Assembly (NCBI GenBank): GCA_011009095.1
Contig: VTPC01001060.1
Coordinates: 62,001 to 126,000, forward strand
DNA: 64,000 nucleotides
Origin: Ignelater luminosus
Taxonomy: Eukaryota > Arthropoda > Insecta > Coleoptera > Elateridae
Direction of reading: 5' to 3'
A program made the translations under genes and the position numbers. The notes beneath the pieces were generated by a model. It was given only the letters and a program-made list of their open reading frames with translations, did no database searches and was not told the DNA's origin. Each line of letters begins with the position of its first letter. Within the stretch, counting starts at the first letter, position 1. Shown piece after piece: positions 21,448 to 34,499 of this stretch.

Positions 21448-22741
21448 CGAGGGTGGTCTGAAAAGTTTCCGACCTAACAAAGATACAAGACATTTTTTCT
21501 GAAAATTTTTTTTTATTTTTCAACATAGTCTCCTTGTAACTCTACACACTTCTCCCAGCGATGCTCCCATCTCTGTAACCCGTCCGAATAGTACTCGGCA
21601 TTTTTCTCTGCAAAATAATTGTTCACGAAGGTGATTGCCTCTTCATTTAACGAAAATCTTTGTCCTCCGAGCGCAATTTTTAGATGAGGGAACAAAAAGA
21701 AGTCGCTTGGGGCTAGATCTGGTGAGTAAGGCGGATGGTCAAGCAGTTCAAACCGTAATTCGTGGATTTTCGCCATGGCAACCGCTGAGGTGTGAGACGG
21801 TGCGTTGTCTTGGTGAAACAGGATTTTGTTTTCCTGCAAATGTGGCCGTTTTTTTCGCAAGTTCTGCCTTCAGCTTGTCAAGTAATGATGCATAGTATGC
21901 TCCTGTAATGGTTTTTCCTTTTTGAAGATAATCGATTAAAATAACTCCATGACTATCCCAAAAACCAGTCGCCATCACTTTCCCAGCCGAAAAAACAGTT
22001 TTTGCTTTTTTTGGAGTCGGTTCCCCCTTTGCAGTCCATTTTTTGGACTGTATTTTTGTTTCGGGCGTATAATGGTGTATCCAAGTTTCATCTACAGTAA
22101 TTAATCGGCGCCAAAACTCGGATTTATTTCGCCTAAACTGCGCCAAAAGAGCGTTGGAAATATTCATTCGAACACGTTTTTGGTCTAACGTGAGCAAACG
22201 CGGCACCCAACGCGCGGGCAGCTTTCTCATGCCTAAATGTTGATTTAATATGTGACAAACACGTTCTCTTGACATGTTCATAACCTCTGCTATCTCTCTC
22301 ACTTTAATTCGGCGGTCGTCTAGCACCATTTGGTGAACTTTGGCGATATTTTCGTCGGTGGTTGCAGTTTTTGGACGTCCCGAACGTTCATCGTCTCCCA
22401 AGCTCTTACGGCCACGTTTAAATTCAGCAGCCCAAAATTTCACTGTGGTAAATGATGGTGCAGAGTCCCCATACACAGAATCCAACTCATCTTTTATTTG
22501 CGAAGGCGTATTGCCTTTCAAAAACAAATATTTAATGACAGCTCGATACTCGATTTTATCCATTTTCACAAAAAAACTCACATCAACTCACTCAAACGAC
22601 TGTTACATAAAAACTGCGCGTCCAAAATGGCTGAAACTTTGGTGAGCAACTGTCAACAGATGAACAACGAAATTCAGTAGCTTTTATTTACGAGTGCTGC
22701 CATCTTCACGTTGAGGTCGGAAACTTTTCAGACAACCCTCG
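21448..22741 (-). mobile_element. mariner (Tc1/mariner, irritans-like) element, 1294 bp
   Basis: Both ends are visible. The left terminus cgagggtggtctgaaaagt and the right terminus form near-perfect inverted repeats of about 28 bp, and a TA duplication flanks the element (21446-21447 and 22742-22743). Length is the usual 1.3 kb. It encodes one transposase on the minus strand. The ends and frame are so well preserved that insertion is recent relative to the other repeats in the window. Confidence 0.95.
21513..22581 (-). pseudogene. mariner transposase, disrupted by one frameshift
   Basis: The N-terminal frame (22581 to about 21850) has the paired HTH region, then W-V-P-R-x-L-T, the first catalytic Asp in V-D-E-T-W, and the G-K-V-M-A-T segment. 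The rest (from about 21850 to 21513) is in another register and holds the second Asp in F-H-Q-D-N-A-P-S-H and the third in L-A-P-S-D-F-F, 34 residues later (the DD34D triad of mariners). The shift maps to a run of seven A residues on the minus strand near 21850-21856. One extra base there explains it, so it could be a sequencing or assembly error. A Met seven codons inside (M-D-K-I-E-Y) is the likelier start by comparison with horn-fly mariner. Product would be close to 350 aa. Confidence 0.93.
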
Positions 22742-22870
22742 TACACTTATTTTCAGAAATTACAGAAATAAATAATAAAAACAAGTAGATAAGAGATTTG
22801 TGTTCGTTGTTGAGAGATGATGATTGAAGAAAAACGCAACAGTGAAACTTATCGTCTGAACTAACCATTA

Positions 22871-22933
22871 AAATGTTATAAACCATTAATATTTGGAGAT
22901 TTATAGCCAGCTTTGGCAACGTTGGTTGTAATT
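22871..22933. repeat. Right copy of ~60-bp direct repeat flanking the mariner
   Basis: Partner of 21071-21132, same orientation, with a few substitutions. Similarity fades on both sides. Confidence 0.7.
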
Positions 22934-25284
22934 CTGTCACTATAATATTTTTGCCATTTCTCTGGAAATAGATAAAGCAAGCTGATAGATCTCATGCATG
23001 TGACGTTTTCCCTAGGTTTTGTAATGGTTTTTTGTTTCCAAACAAGATCTGTTTTCGCTTGTTTTGTATAAGAGCACACACATGTGAATGTAAAATAAAA
23101 GTTGTTTGGAAGCTTATTACTATGGCGATGACGTCCAGTGCAACATTGTGAATTGCTGAAAAACTTTTAGAATTATTTTCCTAAAAGTGGCCAAGCCAAA
23201 TATGACTTACCTTTAAGAAAATCAAAAATCTTCTTTGAAATCAGAAATTGTAGATGACACAAAAAATCCTACATAAATTCATGGCAACCATTTTCATTAT
23301 TTCGACAGGAAAAGAATGCCTATAACAGAAAAACAAAAAAATAAATTTAGTTTTTTCAATGAACTTGACCTGAAAATTAGACAGTACATTGCAAATTCTA
23401 CAGCCCTACCTCTAATCAAAAATGGAACACCCTGTACTTTGTTAGAGTAATATTTTCTGCAGAGGGGTGGAAAATACGCTAAAGACGATCCAGTATATCG
23501 GAAACAGATTTTAGCTTTTCGATGCAACTCTAGACCTTCACGTCTTAAATTTATAGATCTACCATAAGGAGAATAAGGCCAATTAACTACTCAAACTTTA
23601 AAATCTCGAGATTACACCATCTTCCAAAAACTCATATCATCAATTTTCCCGTCGTCCTATTCTCATTATTACAGGTTTTCTAGATATAGCCTCACCAAAT
23701 ATATCTATGTAAATCCAAAGTAAAATACGTACATACAGAAATCTTCCTGATTTCTTAACTATTATTTGGCAACTTTTGCTAAAACAAACATCAATCTGAT
23801 CACTGGCTAAAAAAGAATGTTTATAATCTGGTCTGTTTTCAGTCGTTTGCAAACGTTTATGTACAATCTTTTGGCACTATTACACAAGAATCTTCATCCT
23901 ATGGTTGCACAGCTGACACGCATTCCATGAAGAACGAATATAACCGATTTCTGCCTTTTCTTGATGTGCTTATCACTTTCCAGTCCAATGCTTGTCTTAG
24001 TCTTAATACACTGGTTAAGTCACAAAACTTCATTTGCACCTAACACGCTTAGTACCACAGTCTAACTAGAAGCTATACTAAAAACAGTCTTCCTGATAAA
24101 AGGCCTTATTTATTGTCACAATTTCAAATACAAGATAATCACAATTTTTAGATTCAAGAAGGGTTTACTAACTTCTATTTTCTGTCAAGGATAACCATAC
24201 AACGCAATATCGTCTAAGGGTATTCGAATAGTATTGTTTACCCTCATGGTTACGTGAAAATTGAAAAAACTGGTTGTTTAATACGTGCACATGGTTTCAT
24301 CTATATTTTTCTAAACATAAACACAATAATCCCTCTATTAGTTCAAAACTGCTGTTGCGGTAATGCCATCTTGAGATAACGCAAAATAATATCAAGCCAA
24401 AACAACGTCAAGCAAAGATAGCACCGCGTCTAACCATGACAAAATGACTATGAAATAACTGAGAGATAAGAAATTTATGTCTCATTCTCCCACAATGTTT
24501 ACGATAAAATCAGCTTCAAAGAATGAAACCTAAATTTCAACACGACGATATTATATATTTAGCATGAGACTTTTTTATTTCACTGTGTTGGCATGGCGCT
24601 ATTTTTGTACGACACTGTTTTGACATATCAAGTTTTCAGTTTCACCCCTCTTATCTACAAAAACTTCCGATTTTCCAACTTTAATACTATTCTCTACAAT
24701 CATTCTGGACTCATAAATTAAAAATAAAATGCAATTCATATGTGAACAACATTCTTGACCACCTTTCAACTTCCTAAATATCATAATTCTACAAAAGCAA
24801 TTAAACATTTTGTATTATTATTCTGTTGTATTTTCCCTAGTCATTATTTACTACTACATTGTTTGTATTACAAATACACAATAGAATGTCTTACAATAAG
24901 AGTTGTAAGGCTATCTAACTAGTACCTACTTTTCAGTGTTCATGTGTTCGTAAGTTAACAAACTCTCCATTACCGGCATGATATAGCTGTTCTACAGCAT
25001 CGCTGACAACTTGAAAGATGGTCTATTGTTTCAACCCTAGACCTTAAGACGTTAGCCCTGTGATCATTTAGGAAGTCCTTTTCAGTTCAGCGTTCAGCTT
25101 AAAGAATCTTTTGGACGGATTCATTAATTTAGATTTAAACCGTTCAAAAAGTAATTTACCCCAAATAATTCAAAAGAAATTTGAGGAACTAGCTATTACT
25201 TTCTTATTAAAACAATTATTTTTCAATTTGAAGCAAATGCATAGCCAACTGAGACTATAATCGCAATATTTTCAAGCTGCTGAG

Positions 25285-25529
25285 TTAGTGTAAATTGTAA
25301 AAAATGGTTTTTATGTTGTGCTTTCTTTTAGAAATTAATAATAGCCGTCGGGAGAGTAACTGTCAAAGTAAAAATAAAAATTTTCTATTAAACCGCATGT
25401 TAAGTTACTTACATTTTTAATTCGTATAATCGTTCCACTATTAGCAGCAGATTTTGTGTGTTTTTTAAAATAATTTTGTTCTGCTGCACCCTTAATTGAC
25501 GGATGATATAGTAGAGAAGTATACCACAT
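25285..25529 (-). CDS. Doubtful small two-exon gene
   Basis: From ATG at 25529 a 39-codon exon (starting M-W-Y-T-S-L-L, then mostly polar and basic) ends at 25413 with a strong donor GTAAGT. An intron of only 53 bases with a pyrimidine-rich acceptor (TTTGACAG) follows. Exon 2 (25359-25285) adds 24 residues, Leu/Arg/Lys-rich, before a stop. Total 63 aa. I do not recognise it. In favour: strong splice sites, a minimal intron and an E-box/GATA cluster just upstream. Against: small size, no poly(A) signal close by, and the second exon looks low in information. It would be nested antisense in the putative dipeptidase intron. Confidence 0.3.
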
Positions 25530-25573
25530 AATGGAACATTAAACACAGTTGGCGTTGGCGTGCTGTCCACGAT

Positions 25574-25598
25574 CAGCTGTGAACAGATAAACCAGCTG
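25574..25598. promoter_or_regulatory. E-box / GATA / E-box cluster
   Basis: CAGCTG, then AGATAA, then CAGCTG within 25 bases. The pair CAGNTG with WGATAR at short spacing is a known composite site for bHLH and GATA factors. It lies about 45 bases upstream of the candidate minus-strand start at 25529. Sequence only; no activity shown. Confidence 0.35.
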
Positions 25599-26749
25599 TT
25601 GTTGCGAACAGTATTTACTTTTCCTGGATTTTATGATTCAAATGCATACCCGTTCAAAAGTTAAATTAAGTCACATACACAATGATTATTAAAACATAAA
25701 AAGGCGCTGGCATTTTTTTTCTAACACGCTTGTTTGAATTTCATAAATTCTTCTATTTTCTTTTACCCCAGCATTTGCGCTGTTTTTTCAGTATTAACCA
25801 ATTATATCTATGTAGTTTTTTTCGCTCCAAACTTTCTAATTTCCGCTTTAACACATTTTACGCATTTGTATTCATATCTGGAGGGTTGCCAGACCAATCC
25901 AGTGTTTTTATTTCGTTTACATTCAAGTAATTTGTTAGATTCTCCGTTTTATGTGCAAAGTGCGTTATGATGTACAGAATAAATCTTTTATTTTCTTTCA
26001 CGCCATTTTTCGACTTGTGGAATTGAAGCTGAATTTAAATTCGTTGAACGTCCTGTTGGCTTCCCTTTCTCGCTCGCCGCTCTTTTTTTGTTGAAAAATA
26101 TTATTGTTAGAAATCTTAGATAACGTGATTGTTTTATTCAAAACTGGCTTTGATCTATTTATAGTAAATGATTAAGTTCTTGGTTTCACGGTTAATTAAA
26201 ATTTCAGTAATGAGCCTGGACACTACACATTTTATTGTTTAAAATGTGATCAATATGTAAAACATGTAGGTAACCTCCTAGAGTAATATCAATAAAAAAC
26301 AGTCCTCAGCGCGTTTACTTTAAATTTATGCATGAACGTAATTCTGATGCTGGTACTTTTCATTGTTGTACCACATTTAATATTACCGCTATGCATACAT
26401 TCGAACTCAAAAACTCAGATTCCTCTTCTACGCTTTCATAATGTATGTTTCCACGGAACACTAAGCTCGGCAAGTTTTATATTATGTTTTATATTTTCTA
26501 GAGAAAAAAGTGCTTTATGGTATAGCATTTAAGGTATAATTTCAATAAGAAATAAAAATAGTGCAAATTGTTCTATCCTTTTTTATTTCATCCTTGAAAT
26601 TTTTACCTCCACTTACTATCGTTGTGTATACATTCGACAGTAACATCTTTTGATATTTCTACAAATAACAGATTGTTGAAACCCTTTAAAATCGAATCTA
26701 AACAGAGACTTACCCAATCATTACCTCATAGGTTTCTCTTAGAGGTCTG

Positions 26750-27210
26750 CACGACCTGGGTTTTTTAGTTGGGCCTTTACGCGGCCCGGGTCAAAGCTCG
26801 GATTCGAGTCAGACCGGGCTTCAGTTTAAATATTTATCGGGCTTTTCGGGCCTACGTCCGGTCAATCAGGACGTTTGGTCTTGTCGGGCCATACTAGTCC
26901 GTTCAGCCGATCAGGTCTGTTGAGCTTTTTGGACTTCTCGGCCCTTCGGGCTTCTCAGGTCTATCGGATCTTTTCAACCTCTCGAGCCTTCAGATGTTTC
27001 GAGTCTATCGGACCATTTGGATCTCTCCAGCCTATCGTGCCATAAAAGGCTTTGAGCCGTTCGTTTCTTTTGGATTTCTCAGCCCTTCGGGCTCCTGTGT
27101 CTGGACTTTTAGGTTGTTCGGGCTTCTTGGACCGATCAAGAAGTTACCCAGCTTGTCCTCAGTTGGGTCTGATCGGGTCCTAGAATATTCAGCCCCTGCA
27201 GGGCTCTAGT
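26750..27210. repeat. GC-rich degenerate minisatellite
   Basis: An abrupt GC-rich block in AT-rich DNA, built from variants of 'ggacttctcggcccttcgggcttctc' with units of roughly 18-20 bases (phrases ctatcggacc, cttttcgggcc, ttctcggcccttcgggc recur). The open frame at 26994-27209 comes from the low stop-codon density and is not a gene. Confidence 0.7.
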
Positions 27211-28343
27211 TTCTCTAATCACTTGTATACCATGCCTAGAAAATCTCTTCCATGATCAATACTTTTACCTGACCTTCTATGACAGGTTAAAGTTTATTCA
27301 GAAATTTCGAGTCCCTCTGGAGAATCAGAAATTGATCTTTTTGGCGTGGTATCCAAATGAACAGATTTAAGTATTATCTTGTACGAATTTTGATATGTCA
27401 CAAGAAGATAGTTCATATTAATGTTAAGATTTTTACTTTGATAAGATATTTTTGCTAACGGAACTTTCAAGTTGTGTAAAATCGAGACGAAGGGATTAGA
27501 ACTTGCCCAAAAATAGCCAATGACTGAATAATACTTTTCAAGGCACTTGACCTTCTTTTCTAAACTTTTACTAATGCACAAAATTATTGATTCCATGGGT
27601 GGTGGCGGCTTTTGAAAGCTCATTGAGAATGAAGAAATGTTTCTGCATTAAATATTTATTTTTGTCTTAGACTATTCGTTGCTAGATTGTACGTTTAACA
27701 AATAAAAATTTACACTGATTTAAGGCTCCCTTCACCTTCAGTTTTTGCTTAAATATATATGATCTTAATTAATAACCTGAAAACTAAATGAAATCATTAG
27801 GAATTTCATCGGGAATTAATGACATTCCTTTGCTACTACAAAAACTTACCGATTTTACTGCAAAAACAAAAATTGGAAAACATTCTATGTACTTTCAACT
27901 GAAAGCGCACAAGGCTTGGTAGATCTAAAAAAACAAACCTATAAACTATCACGCCGAGGTACTGCGCTAAGTATTATTTCTCAGTGTATCCCACGACTTA
28001 CATCGCCCGTTAATAGCTTTCTACATTAATAGAATTAATAAAACAAGCTCCAAAAGATATCTGTGTTATAACTATAATAGAAGTAGATCAGGTTGCATCA
28101 TCAGCCCAAACCATACGTACGCAGACCGATATTTATAAAAACCGCGTCTTGGTAAAGGAGAAGGCTTAGAAGGAAGATATTGTATTTTGCAGAATTTTGG
28201 AATGATTTAAACCATGCATTTGTAGAGAACTCAGTAACTATAAATCGCCAACCTCCGCAAGCGAATGGAACCAACCCAAACGAAGCATTCAGATGGTTTT
28301 CTTTTATTTGACAGGTTTTTATGGTTTGGTGTTTCAAGTCGAT

Positions 28344-28840
28344 AGTCGAACACCGAACGGATGAAATTTTTATAAATTTGGAGAGAGAGAGAGAATGTCA
28401 AGACAGCACTTAACTTCTCTTCCCTAGTTAGGTGTGAGTTAGAATAAGAGGTACGTCGTATGTATGTAGGGGAATATTACGTTGCTCGATGCTGACTTTT
28501 GCTGAGGTTAGCTTTGATAAGCCAAACCGGGTTTCTAAACGAGCTAAAAACTAAAAACAGTGGAAAGATATTTTTATGGTATAGAGTTTCAAGCAACAAA
28601 AAGAAAAAAGAAGAAGCGATGGTCGAACACCGAACGGATAGAATTTTTATAAATTTGGATCAGTGCTCAAAGGTATCGATCAGTGAGAGAATGTCAAGAC
28701 AGTGAGCTTCTCTTTTCACAACTTAGTAAATGAGACTGAGAGGTATATATGTTACCGTTACTGATTACGGTGCTTGGATGAGGTTGGTTTTGATATGCCA
28801 GAACCGGGCTCCTAGTCGGACTAAAGATTTACCTAGAAGC
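28344..28840. repeat. Direct duplication, unit about 220 bp
   Basis: Copy 1 begins gtcgaacaccgaacggat at about 28344 and copy 2 repeats this at about 28621. Both continue with 'atttttataaatttgga', 'gagagaatgtcaagacag', 'cttctcttt', 'gaggta..tatgt', 'gctgaggttagctttgata' or variants, and 'ccgggc/tttct'. Spacing is about 275 bases. No coding function seen. Confidence 0.75.
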
Positions 28841-31319
28841 CGGGATCAATTCGTTCCAAAGGAATTAGGTTTGTCGTGTTAATGCGACAAAAGGCTTTTA
28901 ATTTATTCTGACAAAACCGACAGAGATGTAAGTATTTAAGAACTTCTGAACCAAACCTACGTACCAGACCTTATCATCAGCACATTCTGGAGGTGTCTAA
29001 AAAAAGACGGGTATATAGTTGTCAAGAGTAAATACCTTGGTTGCGTCAGTAGGAAGACAATTAACCAAATTAATATTGGGAAAGAAAGTGGAGATCTCCT
29101 AAAACTTCTCTCAATGTTTAGCGGGTACCCTTGCAAATACCTTACCTAGGACTTTGAAAAGCAGTTATGAGTTTCAAAATCGTTTTGCAAGGATCTAGAC
29201 AGTTGTTAGAAATGGTAAATACTGTTGGTAAGAGTGTTCACTCGGAGGCATAATTATTATCCGCGTCGTAAAGAATCTCCAAGAACCTTAAAGTGGAATG
29301 TTCCTGTTACCGCGGATACGAACGTTATTTATCTCGAGTTTCTTTAAACTTGAATAACTTCTTTTGGGAAAAGTCGGCAAATATTTGAGATTATACCTAA
29401 AAATCGGAGATATCTTGGCTGTTATGACGAATTGTACCCAAGGTGCAAACTAACTTGTTTAAGGCGGTATAGTAAAGTAAATTCTATCTATGAGATATTT
29501 GAGGTTTTTTATTGCAGGAATTCTTTAAAATCGTTATGCAACTCTTCAGTTGCACAAAAAGGTAAGTCCCTAAAAGATTAAAATAAAGTTTCTTATATCA
29601 TTTAAGAATTAGCTTTGCAAAATTAAAGACAACAGAATCAAATGTAACAGTGTTTTAGTAGTTCTTCAACAGAAAACCTCTCTAGAACTTCTATCAAAGA
29701 TGACTTAAAAGAAATCCAAGTTAGGCCATACAGAAAACAAAGAGTGTCTGGTCGGCTGTCGGCTCACTATTGAAGTTTACTACAAAAGGAAGGAGACATT
29801 GATGATAATGTTGCAGAATTTAAGTCAGAGTTCCCAAGAACTTCTTGTGATAAAATATTCGTGCTCAGAGATTTTTTTGAATTATTTGCCATGCTATTTC
29901 TTCTAGTGTTAAGCGCATTGTATCGTTAGTTTTGCAACCTCACTTAACACAAAAACTGATTTATGTCCGAAAAGAAGTTTGTGAATTGGATTCTTAAACA
30001 TTACTGTTGAAGCATGAAGCTGGTAGCAAAAAGTCAGCTTGGTAGTTCAAGTATCAAGGAATCTTGATAATTAATTGAAAAGGTTCATTGTAACTGAAAG
30101 TCTTATAGAAGTATTGAATGAGTTGTTTCATAACGCTTTGGAGAAATAGAGCAGAAATAGAAAATTATCTAGTTATGATTCGTAACGTTTGGAAAAAAAA
30201 ATGCTTAATAAATATCTCAACAAGATAATTTGTTCCATTGGCCTGTTAGATCTCTGAGGTAAAAAACCTTATTTATTGTTTTTTTTTCGATAATAGAAAA
30301 AGGCTAAAGCTCATCAATCGTAAATTATTTTGAAACTCAGAATGTTAAACGTACCTCAGAGAAAAAAAAAACAGATAAACTTCAAAAAAGACCGAAGATG
30401 CACAAAAAATCAAAGATTACTGCTGTTATTGATTTGCTTTTCCCTTTTGCAAGTTTATTGCCTATTGGCGTTTCTACCAATGAATAAACAGAAACAGAAT
30501 GGAAATACTAAGACCAAAAGTTACTTATATGTCTCTTTCCTTATAGATATTTGGTGAAGTAACAACTTTTGAGTTTTTGAGTTTGCAGTTTCAAAAAATA
30601 AACAACTGATAATCGTATTTTGCTTTTTATTACTTATGCAATTTCAAAAACTTGTAAATCTTGTAATAGTCATTGAAGGCTTTACCCAGGGAATTGCTTA
30701 AAAGCAGAAAAGTCAGCCTAATAAATCACGTCTCTTATTTTCTTTCAGCTTTTTTTTTGTTCGGATTAGGAGCCTTTCCTTTTTCATTTGTATCGTTTGT
30801 TTCTCTTTATCGCTTTCTTCACTTTCCATTTATACTCAGTTTGTTGAATCTTATTTATTCGTCTTCCTATACATAAACTGTTTATTTATTCTCAATAAAA
30901 ACCTTCTATGACAATACACTGGGTATGACTTACCTTGTCCAGATTCCACCTGAAAAGCCAAAGAACATTTTGACGAAATTATTGTTTACGATGATCCGGA
31001 TTATTCTAGAATGATAAGGTTTGGCAAAATTAAACAATTTAATTTTTTAGTATTGCTGGGTAGTATGTGTACGATTCTTAAAGATGTTAAAGATGTAAGC
31101 ACTTAGGAAGGAAAGGAAGTTTTTAATTTTCAGAGTTTACTGAACATGTATAGAGGTCTTTATAGGAGAATTTCTGGAACTGAGTCACTTGTCCTTTGCT
31201 TGCATTTAGATTCTCAAAAGTATAGAATTTGACATCTTATGTTAGTATTTTCTCACTCCAAATTTAATTGGTGATTAATATTGAACTGCTAGTAATAGAA
31301 GTTCCTGAAAGTTTAATCA

Positions 31320-32000
31320 AGATTTTGAGCAAACATATCTTGGTCACTTATTGGAATCTCTTCAAAACTAAAAGTATATATTTCAAGCAAAGCATCTTGG
31401 AGTTTTTAAAACAATAAGTTTTCGAGACTTTGGTTTCCATTTTGAGCAGCCGTATTTTGATTTCCTTTGAGATCAATTTTTATGCTACAAATTTGTATTC
31501 CAACAAAAGATTTGCAAAACTTCTGAAAAAGATAGTTTTTTAGTTTTTCTGATTTTTGATCTCGACTTTTTATAATTTTTATTGCACTCTGTAATAAATT
31601 AATTGTATTTGAACCATAAGGTAGGAAAACTAATAACGAAAATTTCTGAAGATTTGGTCACAGTTTTGCAAATTCTTTTGAATGTTTTACACTCAAATTA
31701 GAGAGATTCTGATTGTAAAGTTTTTGATTGCCATTTTTAGAAGCCAATACTTGGTCAACTCTTCAAGACGTTTGAAAATTTATGAAAACGGTAATTTCCG
31801 ATGTTCTTAACTGTCACTTTCGAGAAACCATATCTTGGTAATTTAGTACTGGAAAACTTCCAAGATTTTTTAGTTTTGTCTTAGCTATACTATAGATAAA
31901 ATGTATATATCAACCATAAAATCTGGAAACTTCTAACTATGGGAATTTGCAAAGTTGTGATCGTCACCTTGAAAAACCATATCTTGGTAATCTATTAACA
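31320..32000. repeat. Degenerate repeat around 'accatatcttggtaa'
   Basis: Variants of the phrase occur near 31335, 31747, 31827 and 31974, mostly followed by 'tcttcaaaac'-like or 'ttctacaa'-like stretches. Spacing is 80-150 bases where clear. Strongly diverged. Confidence 0.4.
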
Positions 32001-34499
32001 ATATTCTACAATATTTCGAACCGCATCTCAATGAAAGATTTTTTCATACTGATTCAGATTCCTATACCTAATGCTTTTTTTATGAACAATTGGATATTAT
32101 TTAATAAATATTTCCATTTTTACAAGCTTCATCTTTTATTTAAAGTTTGCCTAAAAAATTCTTTGTGGAACGTCACCTCAAGAAATTAGGTTAGCTCTAA
32201 TTTCAAATTGTTACGTCATCGATGGAAAGAAATTTTCATGCACGATGTGAATTTTTCATAAAAAGAACTGAAAAGGTTTTTATAAAAATAAAAAATCTAG
32301 CGCTAACTCAATGAAACAAAAATTCAGTTATCTAGAGATGCTTTATATGAATCCAAACAAGAAAACGAGAAAATCGTTCGTGGTTAGAATTCAATAATAT
32401 AGATTTTTACGAACATGTTTGGCAAACACCATTAACGATTGTATTGCTCCGTTCGTCTAGAATAAATATTTTGCTTCCTGAATGGTGAAAAAATTATGTA
32501 TTATCGTAAATATGATTCTTGAAAACTTTGTCATATAAAAAACAAGGATAAAAAAGTAACAATTTTCCTGGTCTATACCTCAAAAGAATATTTTATGCCA
32601 GAGAAAAAGAATATATCAAAAAACTTCGAAACAGATAAATTCCTAAAAATGAGTATTAAAGTCGAATTTTCTTCTTTCCTAAAATGTTTATGATTTCTAC
32701 CTCGATTCGCCTAGTGTAATTTGAGTTATGCGTTTTCAGGGGATGTTCACGTTCCCGCTCTCGAGGGTTTCCAATTTCCCTTTGGTCCCGTTAATTCTAG
32801 ATATTACGATTATTGTTCCTGTTCCATGCCTATTATTATTTCAATTTGCTGTTACTTTTCATTACAAATAAAACAATGTTTCATTTTAATTGGTCCTGAA
32901 AGAAACAAAATGGAGGAAAAATGAAAACACAGTTCTTGGTAGAATTGTAAAACTTGGAAAGAGAAAATCCTGTTTTTATTATGGTAAAAAATGAATTGAA
33001 TGCGATGAATAGATGACAAGTGAATGCTTTAAAAGTGTAACGAGTGCAGTAAATTACTTTTTTGGGAAGACACTTGATGCTTCGAGCGGAGTAATATAAA
33101 AGAAAGATCTCCCATTTAAAACCTTTAAAAATAATATTATCCTTCCTAATTGAGTAACTAACTGATTCATTAATTACATCGCTAATACCTTTTATGTTTT
33201 TTAACATTTGTTACATTTTTACGATTTTAAATGAGTTGAGAAATCTGTTTTTTATTGTTTTTTTTATTTTTTACTCCTTCCTCCAGATGCTCCCAGAAAG
33301 TTTGATTGTAGAGGGAACAAAGCTGTAAAATCAAAAGTAGGTTAGACACAATTTGTTATAATGCATCGGAACGAAAACGAATATAACTTTTTAATAAACC
33401 GAAATGGAAAAAGAAAATTAAACAAGGTAGACGTTGTGCGTGATATAATATTACAATGTTACGTTACAATATTCCACCACGTATGGGTTGTTACATTTTG
33501 AATTCAGTTATTTTCATGTGAGCAAATGTTTGTTTAAGGTTATGAATTTGTTTATGGCTTTTAGAGTGGGTAGCTCATATTCCATTCATTCGCGTTTGTT
33601 TTCTGTTCTTTGAATTCTCGAGATTATATATTATATTGATTTTCCTACCTTTACAATTTTTTAAATGGCTGTATTATCATTTGCGATTGAGGTTATTTCT
33701 TTGATTATTTCGTTTTTTATGGCTTCAATTGTTATTTATTGAGTAGTTCTACATTTAGGTTTTGCAGTTTTGATTACTTTGAAAATAACTTTATAGTGCG
33801 ACCAATAACCATATGCGCTATTTGCTACACAAAAAGGGACGTCAAAGAGCGATATAGTACACTACACTACACTACAAAAGGGGACGTAACGTACTCCCCT
33901 AATACTATCAATGCATAGAAATGGGGGATATTGATTTATAAACATATGTAATACATCCATTTATTCCATGTTTTCCTTTAGAAACGTTAAAAAACAGAAA
34001 AGCAAGAAGTGCAATGATTTATGTTACCTACTTGATAAAACAATCTTGTTCAGAAGAAGAGACTCCATCTTCATCCTTCTATTAAATTATTTTTTCGGAA
34101 GCAATATAAATTGTAAGATTGTTAATTAAAGTGTATTTAGAAATAGTAGTTAATTATATAGAAAACTTTACTGGATTACTTTGCAGATTCAAAGCCGTGA
34201 TAATGCTATAAAACTTAAAATCATTTTCTAGAGCTGCAGGAACAATCATGAAAAAAGAGTGAATTTCTAGACACCAGAAATCTAATTTTAGAGAGACAAA
34301 TAGGTAAGAAGAATATTTAAAATATGCACTTAGATAGGCACTTAGAATTTTGAAGGACATGTAATAGGCCTTTCCTATGCCGCCGCCACGCCGACTGCAG
34401 TATTTAGGACCGCATTGACATCGTGCTGCAGCTCTCCTTTTAATATCGGCAACCACCGATCGAGGTTCTCTTTGTTCGGAACTTCATTATCCTTCTCAA

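Noticed and set aside
27294-27623. 109-codon minus-strand ORF
   Set aside because: AT-rich composition and no motif; next to a minisatellite.
32881-33207. 108-codon minus-strand ORF
   Set aside because: No motif, no splice or promoter support, composition as in the flanking noncoding DNA.
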